From contig NZ_WOEY01000017.1 in assembly GCF_013177695.1 (NCBI RefSeq), positions 22,387 to 86,386 on the forward strand: a stretch of DNA of 64,000 nt. The letters are read 5' to 3'. This document shows, piece by piece, positions 10,195-19,295 of this stretch. The notes beneath the pieces are model-generated. The model made no database searches. It was not told where the DNA came from and was given only the letters and a program-made list of their open reading frames with translations. A program made the translations under genes and the position numbers. The DNA comes from Paraburkholderia solitsugae. Its GTDB lineage: Bacteria; Pseudomonadota; Gammaproteobacteria; Burkholderiales; Burkholderiaceae. Within the stretch, counting starts at the first letter, position 1. Every line of letters begins with the position of its first letter.

Positions 10195-10674
10195 ATGGCA
10201 GCCCTTCACGCTAGCCGCGATCCGTGGACTCATGTAGTGAGGCTCCTCGAAGTCGGTAGCGACGAGAAAGCAGGCCTAGAGAGATTTCGTCGGGTCAAAG
10301 AATCCGACCCTCAAGCAATTGATTCGTCTGCAACGACTAAAGTGAGTGTCACAGGGCGCACCACAGAACGTACTGTCACCGTCATGTGGTGCAACCCGAC
10401 CATTGGCTACTATGGAGCTCAGACGTGGTGCCTGAGGTTTGCCCAGGAACAGGGGATCTGCCAAATGAGTGGCGAAGAAATCCGTCCGGGCGATTCGGTC
10501 TTCAGACCTAGATGTGGCTCTCCGCCGCCGATCAATGCCAAGGCTATGATCCTCGCGCGCAACGTACACGTTCCGCCAATCGAAGATATGCCCGTCAAGG
10601 CGCGCGCGGCGGCGCGCTCACAAATGACTCGGCGACGGCGGGAAGCAAAACCGGCCCGTCAAGCGCGAAAGTAG
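10195..10674 (+). CDS. DUF3331 family protein
   Basis: 159 residues. The N-terminus (DPWTHVVRLLEV), the central WCNPTIGYYGAQTW and the block CQMSGEEIRPGDSVFRPR are the family's conserved features, shared with the paralog at 58653. The C-terminal 35 residues are basic and Ala/Arg-rich. An AGGAAAGCAGG sequence precedes the ATG. The function is unknown. The conserved Cys and the GD-VFRPR turn could form a small metal- or ligand-binding fold, but that is only a guess. Confidence 0.85.
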   Translation: MAALHASRDPWTHVVRLLEVGSDEKAGLERFRRVKESDPQAIDSSATTKVSVTGRTTERTVTVMWCNPTIGYYGAQTWCLRFAQEQGICQMSGEEIRPGDSVFRPRCGSPPPINAKAMILARNVHVPPIEDMPVKARAAARSQMTRRRREAKPARQARK

Positions 10675-10955
10675 TTACACACGTACGTTGAACCGATTCA
10701 TACCAGACGTTGCTTTGGCAAGTATGGCTATCTAGCGATAGCCTTGACTTAGAGAGGCAAAACGAAAACGTATGCTCATAACGGTCGTTCGGACTGACGC
10801 CATGCAAGTCAACAGGGCAACTCACCACATCTGAATGTGGTTCATTTTGAGGCTGGAAGGCAGGCGAAACGAGCGATGCCTGGTTGGAGTGGCAGGACCA
10901 GCCCCATGCCCCAATAATCGCCTCCGTTACAAGCCGCCCCTCCACATCGAGGACT

Positions 10956-10979
10956 ATGAAGAAGGACAGAGCTAGCTGA
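10956..10979 (+). other. possible 7-codon leader peptide overlapping pagL start
   Basis: ATG at 10956, three bases after GAGG, encodes MKKDRAS and ends in a TGA that overlaps the pagL-like ATG as TGATG. This layout would allow translational coupling. The pagL ATG has only a weakly placed ribosome-binding sequence of its own. It could be coincidence. Confidence 0.3.
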
Positions 10980-11521
10980 TGCGGACATTTCTCAGAACTG
11001 TGCTTCTATGCATACTCATCGCAGGCTCCCAAGGTTCTCAAGCAAGCGAATTTGGCATCCAGCTTGGCGGTGGCGTTGCAGATCACGATGTGAAGAAAGG
11101 TGACCTGGGCTTGGATTGGGATCCAGGTGTCTCGTGGTGGAATATCGCCGGATACTACTTTACGGTCGTGGGCGAGGCGCACGCTGCTTATTGGAACATT
11201 GACGAGTCTGGACGGGCCCGGTCAAGCATCTGGGAATTTGGCGTCACTCCTGTTGTCAGGTTTATTAGAAGCTCCGGATGGTTCCGACCATACGTCGAGG
11301 TGGGAGTTGGTGTACGACTCCTCTCTCATGTTCGCGAAACAGACGACCGCACGTTCTCTTCATCATTCCAGTTCGCTGACCTCGTCGGCGTTGGCTTTCA
11401 GTTCGGTGAACGCCAAAACTACCAGGTCGCGTTTCGATTCCAGCACCTATCGAATGCAGGCATCAAGCATCCAAACCCAGGCATCAATTTCAGCGAGATC
11501 TACTTCCAATATAATTTTTGA
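10979..11521 (+). CDS. pagL: PagL-type lipid A 3-O-deacylase (outer membrane)
   Basis: 180 residues: a signal peptide cleaved after about residue 22 (SQGSQA), then amphipathic strands of a small beta-barrel. The C-terminus has FRFQHLSNAGIKHPNPGIN, giving the catalytic His156 and Ser158 of the PagL His-Ser-Glu triad, with Glu173 a plausible third residue. It ends in an aromatic residue as outer-membrane proteins do. PagL removes the 3-position acyl chain from lipid A. With the LpxO-type gene at 7792 it suggests local lipid A remodelling. Confidence 0.88.
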   Translation: MRTFLRTVLLCILIAGSQGSQASEFGIQLGGGVADHDVKKGDLGLDWDPGVSWWNIAGYYFTVVGEAHAAYWNIDESGRARSSIWEFGVTPVVRFIRSSGWFRPYVEVGVGVRLLSHVRETDDRTFSSSFQFADLVGVGFQFGERQNYQVAFRFQHLSNAGIKHPNPGINFSEIYFQYNF

Positions 11522-12433
11522 CTATCCACAGAAGTCGGAGATGCGATTTCTCATTGGGCGTGTCGCCGGCGTCAGGTGCAATGCGACAATGGACCGCATT
11601 GATCGTGGAGTAGAACATTGCCACGCACATCACAAGGATCAGGGTGTATTTTCGGTGCGTCCGGTAAGCCTAACTGACCGGCTCTAGACTCAAGGGTTCC
11701 TCCAAAAGAGCCGTGCCCTCTGATTCTCGCACTCTGTTAGCGAGAGATAACAGATATGCAACCGTCGGACTAGAACCGTCGCTGACCTCCGGTTGACATC
11801 GAGCAGTTGAACGCGGCGTGTTGAGTTCTGACGACGTCGCTTATCTGCCACGGTCCATGGTCACAGCATATCGAGAGGGGTGTCATTAAAAAAGTAGATT
11901 TCGTCTCACTCAGATGAGGGATTTAAAAACACGGCATTAGCGACTATTAGCAAGCTTTTACTGTTACGGATCGAGACGACGGACCAAACTAGAAGAGGAT
12001 CTGCGGTGTTAACCTCGAACGGTTCTTCCCGGTCGACGTTTTTCATGGATTGCTGTCGGCTAAGGTCGGATCTCCGCAAGAAGTGGTTCGCCAGATCTCC
12101 TCGGCACCAGACAGCAACTTCGGGAGCCACTATGGTCTTCTTCAGGCGTTTCAACCACTCTTGGACACGAGCGTCGGCGTATCTTCGCGCGATTTCTGGA
12201 TTGATTTGCGAAACCCGACAGCCGTTGTTCTTCTCGACTCTACGATCTACGGTATGGGTTCCCAGACCGATCTCGCGGCAAGTGCGTCCGGCCCCCCATC
12301 AGATCCCCGCAATGTCTCAACGATCTATGCGTCATCGCAATGGTACCCGGTACATCCGGACACGCCGTACTCCTTGGCGAAAGGCGATGCGAGGCCCTAA
12401 GGTCCCATCGAACTGACAAATCGACGTCGGTAG
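11522..12433. other. gene-poor gap with one unassigned frame
   Basis: Nothing recognisable apart from the motif at 11937. A plus-strand frame from about 12050 to 12400 (about 116 residues) contains FWIDLRNPTAVVLLD and YASSQWYPVHPDTPYSLA, which look protein-like, but I cannot assign a family and see no good start. It may be part of a decayed gene. Confidence 0.35.
11937..11963 (+). promoter_or_regulatory. phased TTAGC-repeat motif, site C
   Basis: The block begins TTAGCG and ends TTAGCAAGCTTTTACTG, aligning with sites A and B along its whole length. It faces the unassigned frame and the PoxB-like remnant downstream. Confidence 0.45.
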
Positions 12434-12652
12434 TTGTATATAAAAATATCCCTGGAGCTTGTATCGATGGAACTCGAAGCGGCTAGCTACCTCCACTCAA
12501 ATGGCGAGGTAGCGATGACTGACTTCGCATCAATCACGCTCAGCACTTGCCCCTGCAGCATCAGAGTCGAAAATGCTGCAGATATTGGAGATGCCTTGAG
12601 GAAGTCCTTTGCTCGCCCACGATTCGCATTAGTAGACGTCGAGGCTTCTTAG
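12434..12652 (+). pseudogene. C-terminal remnant of a PoxB-like thiamine-diphosphate enzyme
   Basis: The frame carries LELVSMELEAASYLHSNGEV, DFASI and RVENAADIGDALRKSFARPR followed by FALVDVE. This matches the C-terminal end of pyruvate:quinone oxidoreductase / acetolactate-synthase-like enzymes, where the metal- and TPP-binding domain ends in a (P)ALVDV strand. The catalytic body is absent upstream. I infer a 3' fragment left by deletion. Confidence 0.6.
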
Positions 12653-13009
12653 CATGAGGCTGCATGTCGTCCAAGGTACAGTTGGCTCACGCGAAGGCAT
12701 TTAGCCTCTCCTCTACATGCTTCGAGCGATCGTTGATGGACGACTTGATGAAATTGTCAAACTTGCGCGAACGAATTTTCGTTGAATCAGTACGTTCAGG
12801 ACTCTTCTCCTGATTGGGTGTTCTGACAGATTCTTGGCGTGCAATTTCGCGGTCTCCGTGTGAGACGGCATTTCATAGAAGTCATTTCATTTCTGAAGAG
12901 GTTTTGTCTGGAAATCGCGTACGGCTGGATTCGGTCTTAAAAACTACTTTATCGACAACGAACGGTTGAGCACGACCGGTTAGCGCGCAGTACTCAGGTG
13001 ACTCGATAA
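12653..13009. other. intergenic region upstream of the gluconate dehydrogenase operon
   Basis: No gene seen in 357 bases. It is AT-richer than the operon that follows and presumably contains the operon promoter. I could not single out -35/-10 boxes with confidence. Confidence 0.4.
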
Positions 13010-13741
13010 ATGTCCGATTTCCCTCTTACCTCCCGCCGCGGCTTCTTACGCACGGCTGTTGCGCTGGTTCCAGCCGGGACTCTCGCCGGTTGTGAAGTCA
13101 AGCAAACCGCCACGACTGCTCAAGGCGCGAGCGGCGCCGCCTCCGCGGGCCAACCCTCCGGCGTCGACTACAAGCCGCATTTCTTCGACGCGAAGGAATG
13201 GGCGTTTATCCACGCAGCGGTCGATCGCCTGATTCCGTCGGACAGCGAAGGCCCGGGAGCGGTCGAAGCCGGCGTGCCCGAGTTCATCGACCGGCAGATG
13301 GATACGCCGTACGCGCACGGCGCGCTCTGGTACATGCAAGGTCCGTTCACGCAAGGCGCGCCGGAACTCGGCTATCAGTTGAAGCTCGTGCCGCGCGATC
13401 TGTACCGGCTTGGCATCGCCTCGGTCAACGCCTACTGCACGAAGACCTACTCGAAGCCGTTCGACGCCCTCGACGCCCCCACGCGCGACACCGTGCTCAC
13501 CGCGCTCGAGAAAGGCTCGATCGAACTCGCGGACGTGCCGGCCGGCGTCTTCTTCGGCCAGTTGCTGCAAAACACCCGCGAAGGCTACTTCTGCGACCCG
13601 ATCCACGGCGGCAATCGCGACATGGGCGGCTGGAAGATGATCGGCTTCCCCGGCGCGCGAGCCGATTTCATGGACTTCGTCAACCAGAACGGCGAGGCCT
13701 ATCCGTATGGCCCCGTGTCGATTGAAGGAAAGCGCAGCTAA
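13010..13741 (+). CDS. gluconate 2-dehydrogenase-type small (gamma) subunit, Tat-exported
   Basis: 243 residues. The N-terminus has a twin-arginine signal (SRRGFLRTAVALVPAGTLAG) and a Cys right after it. The rest matches the gluconate 2-dehydrogenase subunit 3 family (KEWAFIHAAVDRLIPSDSEGPG; GYFCDPIHGGNRDMGGWKMI). Family knowledge: this subunit escorts the cofactor-loaded flavoprotein through Tat and stabilises the complex in the periplasm. Its stop codon overlaps the next ATG by one base, indicating a tight operon. The substrate could be gluconate, 2-ketogluconate or a related sugar acid. Confidence 0.9.
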   Translation: MSDFPLTSRRGFLRTAVALVPAGTLAGCEVKQTATTAQGASGAASAGQPSGVDYKPHFFDAKEWAFIHAAVDRLIPSDSEGPGAVEAGVPEFIDRQMDTPYAHGALWYMQGPFTQGAPELGYQLKLVPRDLYRLGIASVNAYCTKTYSKPFDALDAPTRDTVLTALEKGSIELADVPAGVFFGQLLQNTREGYFCDPIHGGNRDMGGWKMIGFPGARADFMDFVNQNGEAYPYGPVSIEGKRS

Positions 13742-15519
13742 TGACCACACAAATCAAACCGCACGTCGACGCGGTCGTCATCGGCTTCGGCTGGACCGGT
13801 GCGATCCTCGCGAAGGAACTCACCGAAGCCGGCCTCAAAGTGGTCGCGCTCGAACGCGGCGAGTATCGCGACACCTATCCGGACGGCGCGTATCCGAACA
13901 CGATCGACGAGCTGACCTACAACGTCCGCAAGAAGCTGTTCCTCGATCTCTCCAAGACCACCGTATCGATCCGTCATAACGTCGGCGAAACGGCACTGCC
14001 TTATCGGCAGCTTGCTGCGTTTCTGCCGGGCGAAGGCGTCGGCGGCGCCGGCTTGCACTGGTCGGGCGTGCATTTCCGCATCACGCCGGAAGAGCTGCGT
14101 CTGAAGAGCCACTATGAAGAGCGCTACGGCAAGCGCTTCATTCCTGACGGCATGACGATTCAGGATTACGGCGTCAGCTACGACGAACTCGAACCGCATT
14201 TCGACTTCGCCGAGAAAGTGTTCGGCACCTCGGGCCAGGCGTATAAGGTCAACGGCAAGGTGGTCGGCGACGGTAACGTGTTCGACGCGCCGCGCAGCGA
14301 CAACTTTCCGCTCCCCGCGCAGTTGAACACCTACTCGGCCGAACGCTTCGGCAAGGCCGCGCGCGAACTCGGACTGCACCCGTACCGCCTGCCTTCGGCG
14401 AATACCTCGGGTCCGTACACGAACCCGTACGGCGTGCAGATGGGCCCGTGCAACTTCTGCGGATTCTGCAGCGGCTACGCGTGCTACATGTACTCGAAGG
14501 CGTCGCCGAATCTGAACATCCTGCCTGCGCTGAAGCAGTCGCCGAATTTCGAACTGCGCTCGCGTTGCCACGTGCTGCGCGTCGAACTTGACGACACGAA
14601 AAAACGCGCCAAGGGCGTGACGTACGTCGATCCGGCGGGCAACGAAGTGTTTCAGCCTGCGGATCTCGTGATCGTCGCGGCGTTCCAGTATCACAACGTC
14701 CACCTGCTTCTGCTCTCGGGCATCGGCAAGCCGTATGACCCGGTCTCGGGCGAAGGCGTGGTCGGCCGCAATTTCGCGTATCAGAACCTCTCGACGATCA
14801 CCGCGTTCTTCGACAAGGACACCTTCACCAATCCGTTCATCGGCGCGGGCGGCAACGGCGTCGCCGTCGACGACTTCAATGCCGACAACTTCGATCACGG
14901 TCCGCTCGGCTTTGTCGGCGGCTCGCCGTTGTGGGTGAATCAGGCCGGCACCAAACCGATCAGCGGCATCGCGACGCCGGCCGGCACGCCCAACTGGGGC
15001 GTGGACTGGAAGAAGTCGGTGAAGGACCACTATGCGCATACGATTTCGATGGATGCGCACGGCTCCAACATGTCGTACCGCGACGTGTTCCTCGATCTCG
15101 ATCCGACCTATCGCGACTCATACGGCCAGCCGCTGTTGCGCATGACCTTCGACTGGAAGGACAACGACATCAAGATGGCGCAATACGTGACCGGGCAGAT
15201 GCACAAGATCGCGCAACAGATGGGGCCGAAGTCCATCGGCGTCTATACGCGCGAATTCGGCGCGCACTTCGATTCGCGCCGCTATCAGACGACTCACCTC
15301 GTCGGTGGCGCGATCATGGGTACCGATCCGAAGACGAGCGTGTTGAACCGCTACCTGCAAAGCTGGGACGTGCATAACGTGTTCGTGATGGGCGCGTCGG
15401 CGTTCCCGCAAGGCATCGGCTACAACCCGACTGGCCTCGTCGCGGCGCTCGCCTACTGGTCGGCGCGCGCGATCCGCGAGCAGTATCTGAAGAACCCAGG
15501 CCCGCTGGTGAGCGTATGA
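13741..15519 (+). CDS. GMC-family flavoprotein subunit, gluconate 2-dehydrogenase type
   Basis: 592 residues. The N-terminal FAD-binding Rossmann motif is VVIGFGWTGAILAKELTEAG (GxGxxG at about 15-20). Pyridine-nucleotide-independent GMC features follow, including PGEGVGGAGLHWSG near 97-109 and a C-terminal GMC_C domain (THLVGGAIMGTDPK). A Cys cluster, CNFCGFCSGYAC (Cys237, 240, 243, 248), lies where related dehydrogenases bind an Fe-S centre. It would oxidise its sugar acid in the periplasm and pass electrons to the cytochrome subunit encoded next, whose start overlaps by four bases (ATGA). Confidence 0.9.
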   Translation: MTTQIKPHVDAVVIGFGWTGAILAKELTEAGLKVVALERGEYRDTYPDGAYPNTIDELTYNVRKKLFLDLSKTTVSIRHNVGETALPYRQLAAFLPGEGVGGAGLHWSGVHFRITPEELRLKSHYEERYGKRFIPDGMTIQDYGVSYDELEPHFDFAEKVFGTSGQAYKVNGKVVGDGNVFDAPRSDNFPLPAQLNTYSAERFGKAARELGLHPYRLPSANTSGPYTNPYGVQMGPCNFCGFCSGYACYMYSKASPNLNILPALKQSPNFELRSRCHVLRVELDDTKKRAKGVTYVDPAGNEVFQPADLVIVAAFQYHNVHLLLLSGIGKPYDPVSGEGVVGRNFAYQNLSTITAFFDKDTFTNPFIGAGGNGVAVDDFNADNFDHGPLGFVGGSPLWVNQAGTKPISGIATPAGTPNWGVDWKKSVKDHYAHTISMDAHGSNMSYRDVFLDLDPTYRDSYGQPLLRMTFDWKDNDIKMAQYVTGQMHKIAQQMGPKSIGVYTREFGAHFDSRRYQTTHLVGGAIMGTDPKTSVLNRYLQSWDVHNVFVMGASAFPQGIGYNPTGLVAALAYWSARAIREQYLKNPGPLVSV

Positions 15520-16883
15520 AGAAAAACATCGATGTGAAACGCCTGGGTCAGGCATTCAGACGCGTGCGCGCAGCGTCGTTCTGCGTGGCGGCTACGTTGG
15601 CCATTCCGCTCGCCGCGCAAGCCGCAACGCCTCCAACTCAATCCGACGCGGCGTTGATCGCGCACGGCGAATACCTCGCGCGTGCGGGTGATTGCATCGC
15701 GTGTCATACCGCACAATCGGGCAAACCCTTCGCGGGCGGCCTGAAGTTCGACACGCCGATCGGCGCGATCTACTCGACCAACATCACGCCCGATCGCAAC
15801 ACCGGTATCGGCTCATGGACCTTCGCGCAGTTCGATCGCGCGGTCCGTGCTGGCGTGCGGCCGAATGGCGACACGCTGTATCCGGCGATGCCGTACCCGT
15901 CGTATGCACGTTTGAGCGATGACGACATGCATGCGCTGTATGCGTACTTCACGCAAGGTGTCGCGCCGGTGAACCAGACGAACCGTGCGGTCGATATCGT
16001 CTGGCCGCTGTCGATGCGCTGGCCGCTCGGCATCTGGCGTTATCTGTTCGCGCCAGATCCCATGGCGTTCAATTCGAAGCACTATGCCGACCCGGTGGTC
16101 GCACGCGGTGCATACCTCGTGCAGGGCCTCGGCCACTGCGGCGCCTGCCACACGCCGCGTGCAGTGACGATGCAGGAACGCGCGTTGAGCGATCTCGACG
16201 GCTCGGAGTTTCTCGCGGGCGGCGCAGCGATCGACGGCTGGGTCCCGTCGAGCCTGCGCGCTAATCCACGCACCGGCATCGGCTCGTGGAGCGAAGCCGA
16301 TATCGTGCAATTCCTGAAGACCGGACGCACGCAGCACAGCGCGGCATTCGGCGGCATGACCGACGTCGTGCAGCACAGCATGCAGCACATGAACGACGCC
16401 GATCTGACCGCGATCGCACGCTACCTGAAGACGCTGCCGTCGACCGATCCAAAGGAAACGCCGTACGTGTACGACGATACGGCGGGTCGCGCCCTGCGCA
16501 CCGGCGACGCCAGCGCACCCGGCGCTGCGGTATACCGCGACAACTGCACGGCCTGCCACCGCAGCGACGGCCGCGGCTACACGCGCGTTTTCCCGGCACT
16601 GGGCGGTAATCCGGTTGTGCAGGGCAAGGACGCGACCTCGCTGATTCATGTGCTGCTGACCGGCAACACGCTCGAAGGCACGAAGACCGCGCCCTCCTCG
16701 TTCACGATGCCGGCCTTCGGCTGGCGCCTGAACGATCAGGAAGTCGCTGACGTGACGAACTTCGTGCGCACTAGCTGGGGCAACACCGGTTCGACGGTCA
16801 GCGCGGCGGATGTCGCCAAGGTCCGCAAGACGGTCACGGTGCATGCACCCGAAATGCCACCTAACATCGCGCAAGGTCACTAA
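15516..16883 (+). CDS. triheme cytochrome c subunit of the dehydrogenase
   Basis: 455 residues with a Sec signal peptide ending near AAQA (residue 36). Three CxxCH sites bind c-type heme: CIACH at 60-64, CGACH at 208-212 and CTACH at 344-348. This is the standard three-domain layout of gluconate and alcohol dehydrogenase cytochrome subunits, which carry electrons from the flavoprotein to ubiquinone at the inner membrane. It is the third gene of the operon. No C-terminal membrane helix is obvious, unlike the paralog at 21160. Confidence 0.93.
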   Translation: MKKNIDVKRLGQAFRRVRAASFCVAATLAIPLAAQAATPPTQSDAALIAHGEYLARAGDCIACHTAQSGKPFAGGLKFDTPIGAIYSTNITPDRNTGIGSWTFAQFDRAVRAGVRPNGDTLYPAMPYPSYARLSDDDMHALYAYFTQGVAPVNQTNRAVDIVWPLSMRWPLGIWRYLFAPDPMAFNSKHYADPVVARGAYLVQGLGHCGACHTPRAVTMQERALSDLDGSEFLAGGAAIDGWVPSSLRANPRTGIGSWSEADIVQFLKTGRTQHSAAFGGMTDVVQHSMQHMNDADLTAIARYLKTLPSTDPKETPYVYDDTAGRALRTGDASAPGAAVYRDNCTACHRSDGRGYTRVFPALGGNPVVQGKDATSLIHVLLTGNTLEGTKTAPSSFTMPAFGWRLNDQEVADVTNFVRTSWGNTGSTVSAADVAKVRKTVTVHAPEMPPNIAQGH

Positions 16884-17053
16884 CGTGGCGAGAGCACTCA
16901 ACGAGGTTCGTGCGAGCTCACACCTCAGGCCTACGGGTCGATCACGGGAAATCAAGTCACTTTTTTGAAGGTGTGGCCGGCTGACTGTCCCGAAGAAGAA
17001 GGTCCGTCTTGACGGGTTATCCGAATTGAAGGTTTACAGGAGGCATGTCAACG

Positions 17054-18247
17054 ATGAAAAAACAGTGGGTAGCTTCGGCCTTGATATTCTCCTTTGCGGG
17101 AATCGCATCGGCACAAAGCTCGGTCACGATATACGGCATTGTCGATGCCGGCATCACATATCGGAGCAATGAGCGGACCGGATCGCCCGGGGCATACACC
17201 GGACATTCGAATTTTAGCGTCACTAGTGGGAATCAGTCAGGCAGCCGTTGGGGCCTGAAGGGCAAAGAGGATCTCGGCGGCGGCTGGAACGCCCTGTTTC
17301 AACTTGAGGATGGTTTCGACGTCACGAATGGCAAGATCCTACAGAATGGCGGTTTGTTCGGGCGCCAAGCATTCGTTGGAATCGGAAGCACGCAGTACGG
17401 CACAATCACATTGGGGAGACAGTACACATCGCTGAACGACTTTCTCGCTCCGGTGTCCCCGATCGCTTACATTGGCGGCTTCGGTGCTCATCCCGGCGAC
17501 ATCGACGACCTGGATCAGACCGCGCGTGTCAATAATTCAATCAAATACATGAGCGCGAGTTATTCCGGCTTCACATTTGGCGCGCTGTATGGCTTCGGAG
17601 GTCAGCCGGGCAGTCTGAAACAGCAGAACACATGGAGCGTCGGCGCCGGTTACGGCAACGGTCCATTAAATATCAGCGTGGGCTACGAACGCTCGGACAA
17701 CAGCAAGAGTGGTCCGAAGGACACGACACTCGGCAAGTGGAATGGCTCCGACGATGGTCTGTTTAATTCGTCCATCAACGAAGGGTATGCCAGCGCACAA
17801 TCTCAGCAAATCGTCGAGGCAGGCGTAACCTACGATTTCGGCTCGGCGCTCGTAGGTTTGAACTACAGCAATGTGCAATATCGATCCGGCGCAGAATCCC
17901 TGTTCAACGGTATTGCGACCTTCAATATTGCGGGCGTCTTTGCCCAATGGAAGATTCGACCGAATATCCGGGTGTTTGGCGGATACAGCTATACGCGAGG
18001 CGGCGAAGTGGATGGCATCGAAGACCGGGCTCAATACCACAATGTAACGATAGGTGCAATGTACAACCTGACAAAGCGCTCGGTCATTTACGTATTGAGC
18101 GGGTATCAACACGCCTCTGGAGGCACGCTCGACGCTTTGGGCAATCCAGTTCCGGCGACTGCGTCCGTGTCGGACAAAGGCAACGGTCACTCGTCAGCGA
18201 CCCAATCACAAGTCATTGTTAGCTTCGGGATACGACATCAATTTTGA
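17054..18247 (+). CDS. Gram-negative porin (OmpC-like, porin_4)
   Basis: About 397 residues: signal peptide (KKQWVASALIFSFAGIASA), then SSVTIYGIVDAGITY, the opening strand of Burkholderia/Bordetella trimeric porins, SRWGLKGKEDLGGGWNALFQ, and a C-terminus ending in VSFGIRHQF with the terminal Phe. AGGAGG at 17038-17043 is only one base from an ATG at 17045 but ten bases from the ATG at 17054, so I chose the latter. It may supply substrate to the adjacent dehydrogenase, but a specific pore preference cannot be read from sequence. Confidence 0.93.
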   Translation: MKKQWVASALIFSFAGIASAQSSVTIYGIVDAGITYRSNERTGSPGAYTGHSNFSVTSGNQSGSRWGLKGKEDLGGGWNALFQLEDGFDVTNGKILQNGGLFGRQAFVGIGSTQYGTITLGRQYTSLNDFLAPVSPIAYIGGFGAHPGDIDDLDQTARVNNSIKYMSASYSGFTFGALYGFGGQPGSLKQQNTWSVGAGYGNGPLNISVGYERSDNSKSGPKDTTLGKWNGSDDGLFNSSINEGYASAQSQQIVEAGVTYDFGSALVGLNYSNVQYRSGAESLFNGIATFNIAGVFAQWKIRPNIRVFGGYSYTRGGEVDGIEDRAQYHNVTIGAMYNLTKRSVIYVLSGYQHASGGTLDALGNPVPATASVSDKGNGHSSATQSQVIVSFGIRHQF

Positions 18248-18690
18248 CTATCACGGTAACCCCGATGTTTCTGTGCTCAGCGCGTCAAGTCTGATGCCCT
18301 TGTCGTTTGTGCGCAGGTCCAATCGGGGGCTCCCCCCCACCGCGCCAATTAACGTGATTCGACGAGTCGCTCCCGCACTAGACGGACTCATGGCTCGAAA
18401 TCCCAGGCAGGAAGCCTCTTGATGTACATCGCTATTGGAAAGACAAAATGGGATCACCACCCCAGAATCTTTCCTTCGCGCGACATCAATTCCGGATCTC
18501 TCGGTAGGCGCCTAAGAATACGTCCGAGAATCTCAAACGATGTCCGCATCGACATCCAACAAGCTGCCAGTGCTGGGGCGCCTTGGTAGTAAAGGTGTTT
18601 GCCTCCCAGACGCGCCTCATCGTTCGCATGAAACTCGAGCTAGGTGCACGATCGAAGCGCCGTCCCAGAGTATTGCCAATCGGAACATCC
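18248..18690. other. convergent intergenic region
   Basis: 443 bases between the porin and the DUF302 gene, transcribed toward each other. No gene or clear terminator hairpin seen. Confidence 0.4.
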
Positions 18691-19212
18691 CTAACCACGA
18701 GCCGTTGCGGCCACAATCAGTGCTTCGAATTTCTTATCGAGAGCTCGCGCTGCCACTTCAAGCTCCGCATTTTCTCTGATGACTATGAGTGATGACGGTT
18801 TGACATAGGTAAGTATGCATCCAGATCCATCGTTTGCCTCCGAGAGTAGCAGTTCGACGGGTGCAAATAGACCTGCCGTGATGTCATGGCGAATCATCGT
18901 GATAGCGATCAGGGGGTTTCCAAGTATCCATCTCAGCGAACGCCGCTTGATTCCAAACTTGCTGATCCACCCGCCGTGATCGATTTCGCTGAACAGCATA
19001 AACCCACTCTCTCCGACGAAACGTCGCTCAACCTCTGTAGCATACTGCTCTTCTGATATATCTTCCCTCGCTAATGCAACCAGCTCTGGAATGGTTGCAT
19101 TACCGCAAAGTTTCCTGAGTCGGCTCAGAACTTCGTCAAACGGTACCGGCGTACTGATTTCAACCCGAATACCTTCGAATGTCTGGACTGCTTCCGTCAC
19201 GTCATCTCTCAT
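18691..19212 (-). CDS. DUF302-like protein
   Basis: 173 residues. It resembles the protein at 26164 along its length. Shared features are a central FSEIDHGG-like segment, LRWILGNPLIAITMIRHDI and a conserved KPSSLI near the end, consistent with the DUF302 fold (a BPI-like/heme-regulatory-associated domain). AGGAGG lies five bases before the ATG at 19212. It lies 83 bases downstream of the beta-propeller gene and could be the last gene of the dehydrogenase operon. Function unknown. Confidence 0.75.
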   Translation of the reverse strand: MRDDVTEAVQTFEGIRVEISTPVPFDEVLSRLRKLCGNATIPELVALAREDISEEQYATEVERRFVGESGFMLFSEIDHGGWISKFGIKRRSLRWILGNPLIAITMIRHDITAGLFAPVELLLSEANDGSGCILTYVKPSSLIVIRENAELEVAARALDKKFEALIVAATARG

Positions 19213-19295
19213 TCCGACCTCCTGTTAATTGAACCCACACCACGGCGAAATCGCAACCCGCACAGTCTGAAGTTAGGTCTGCAAGACTACTCTCT

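Noticed and set aside
13738..15060. Long open frame of 440 codons on the minus strand
   Set aside because: It is antisense to the GMC flavoprotein gene, very rich in Arg, His and Ala, and has no domain. Such shadow frames are usual opposite high-GC genes.
15813..16955. Long open frame of 380 codons on the minus strand
   Set aside because: Antisense to the triheme cytochrome gene, whose three CxxCH sites show that the plus strand is the coding one.
16884..17037. Search for a terminator between the gluconate dehydrogenase operon and the porin
   Set aside because: No stem followed by a T run was found, so the porin could be partly co-transcribed. I could not support either view.
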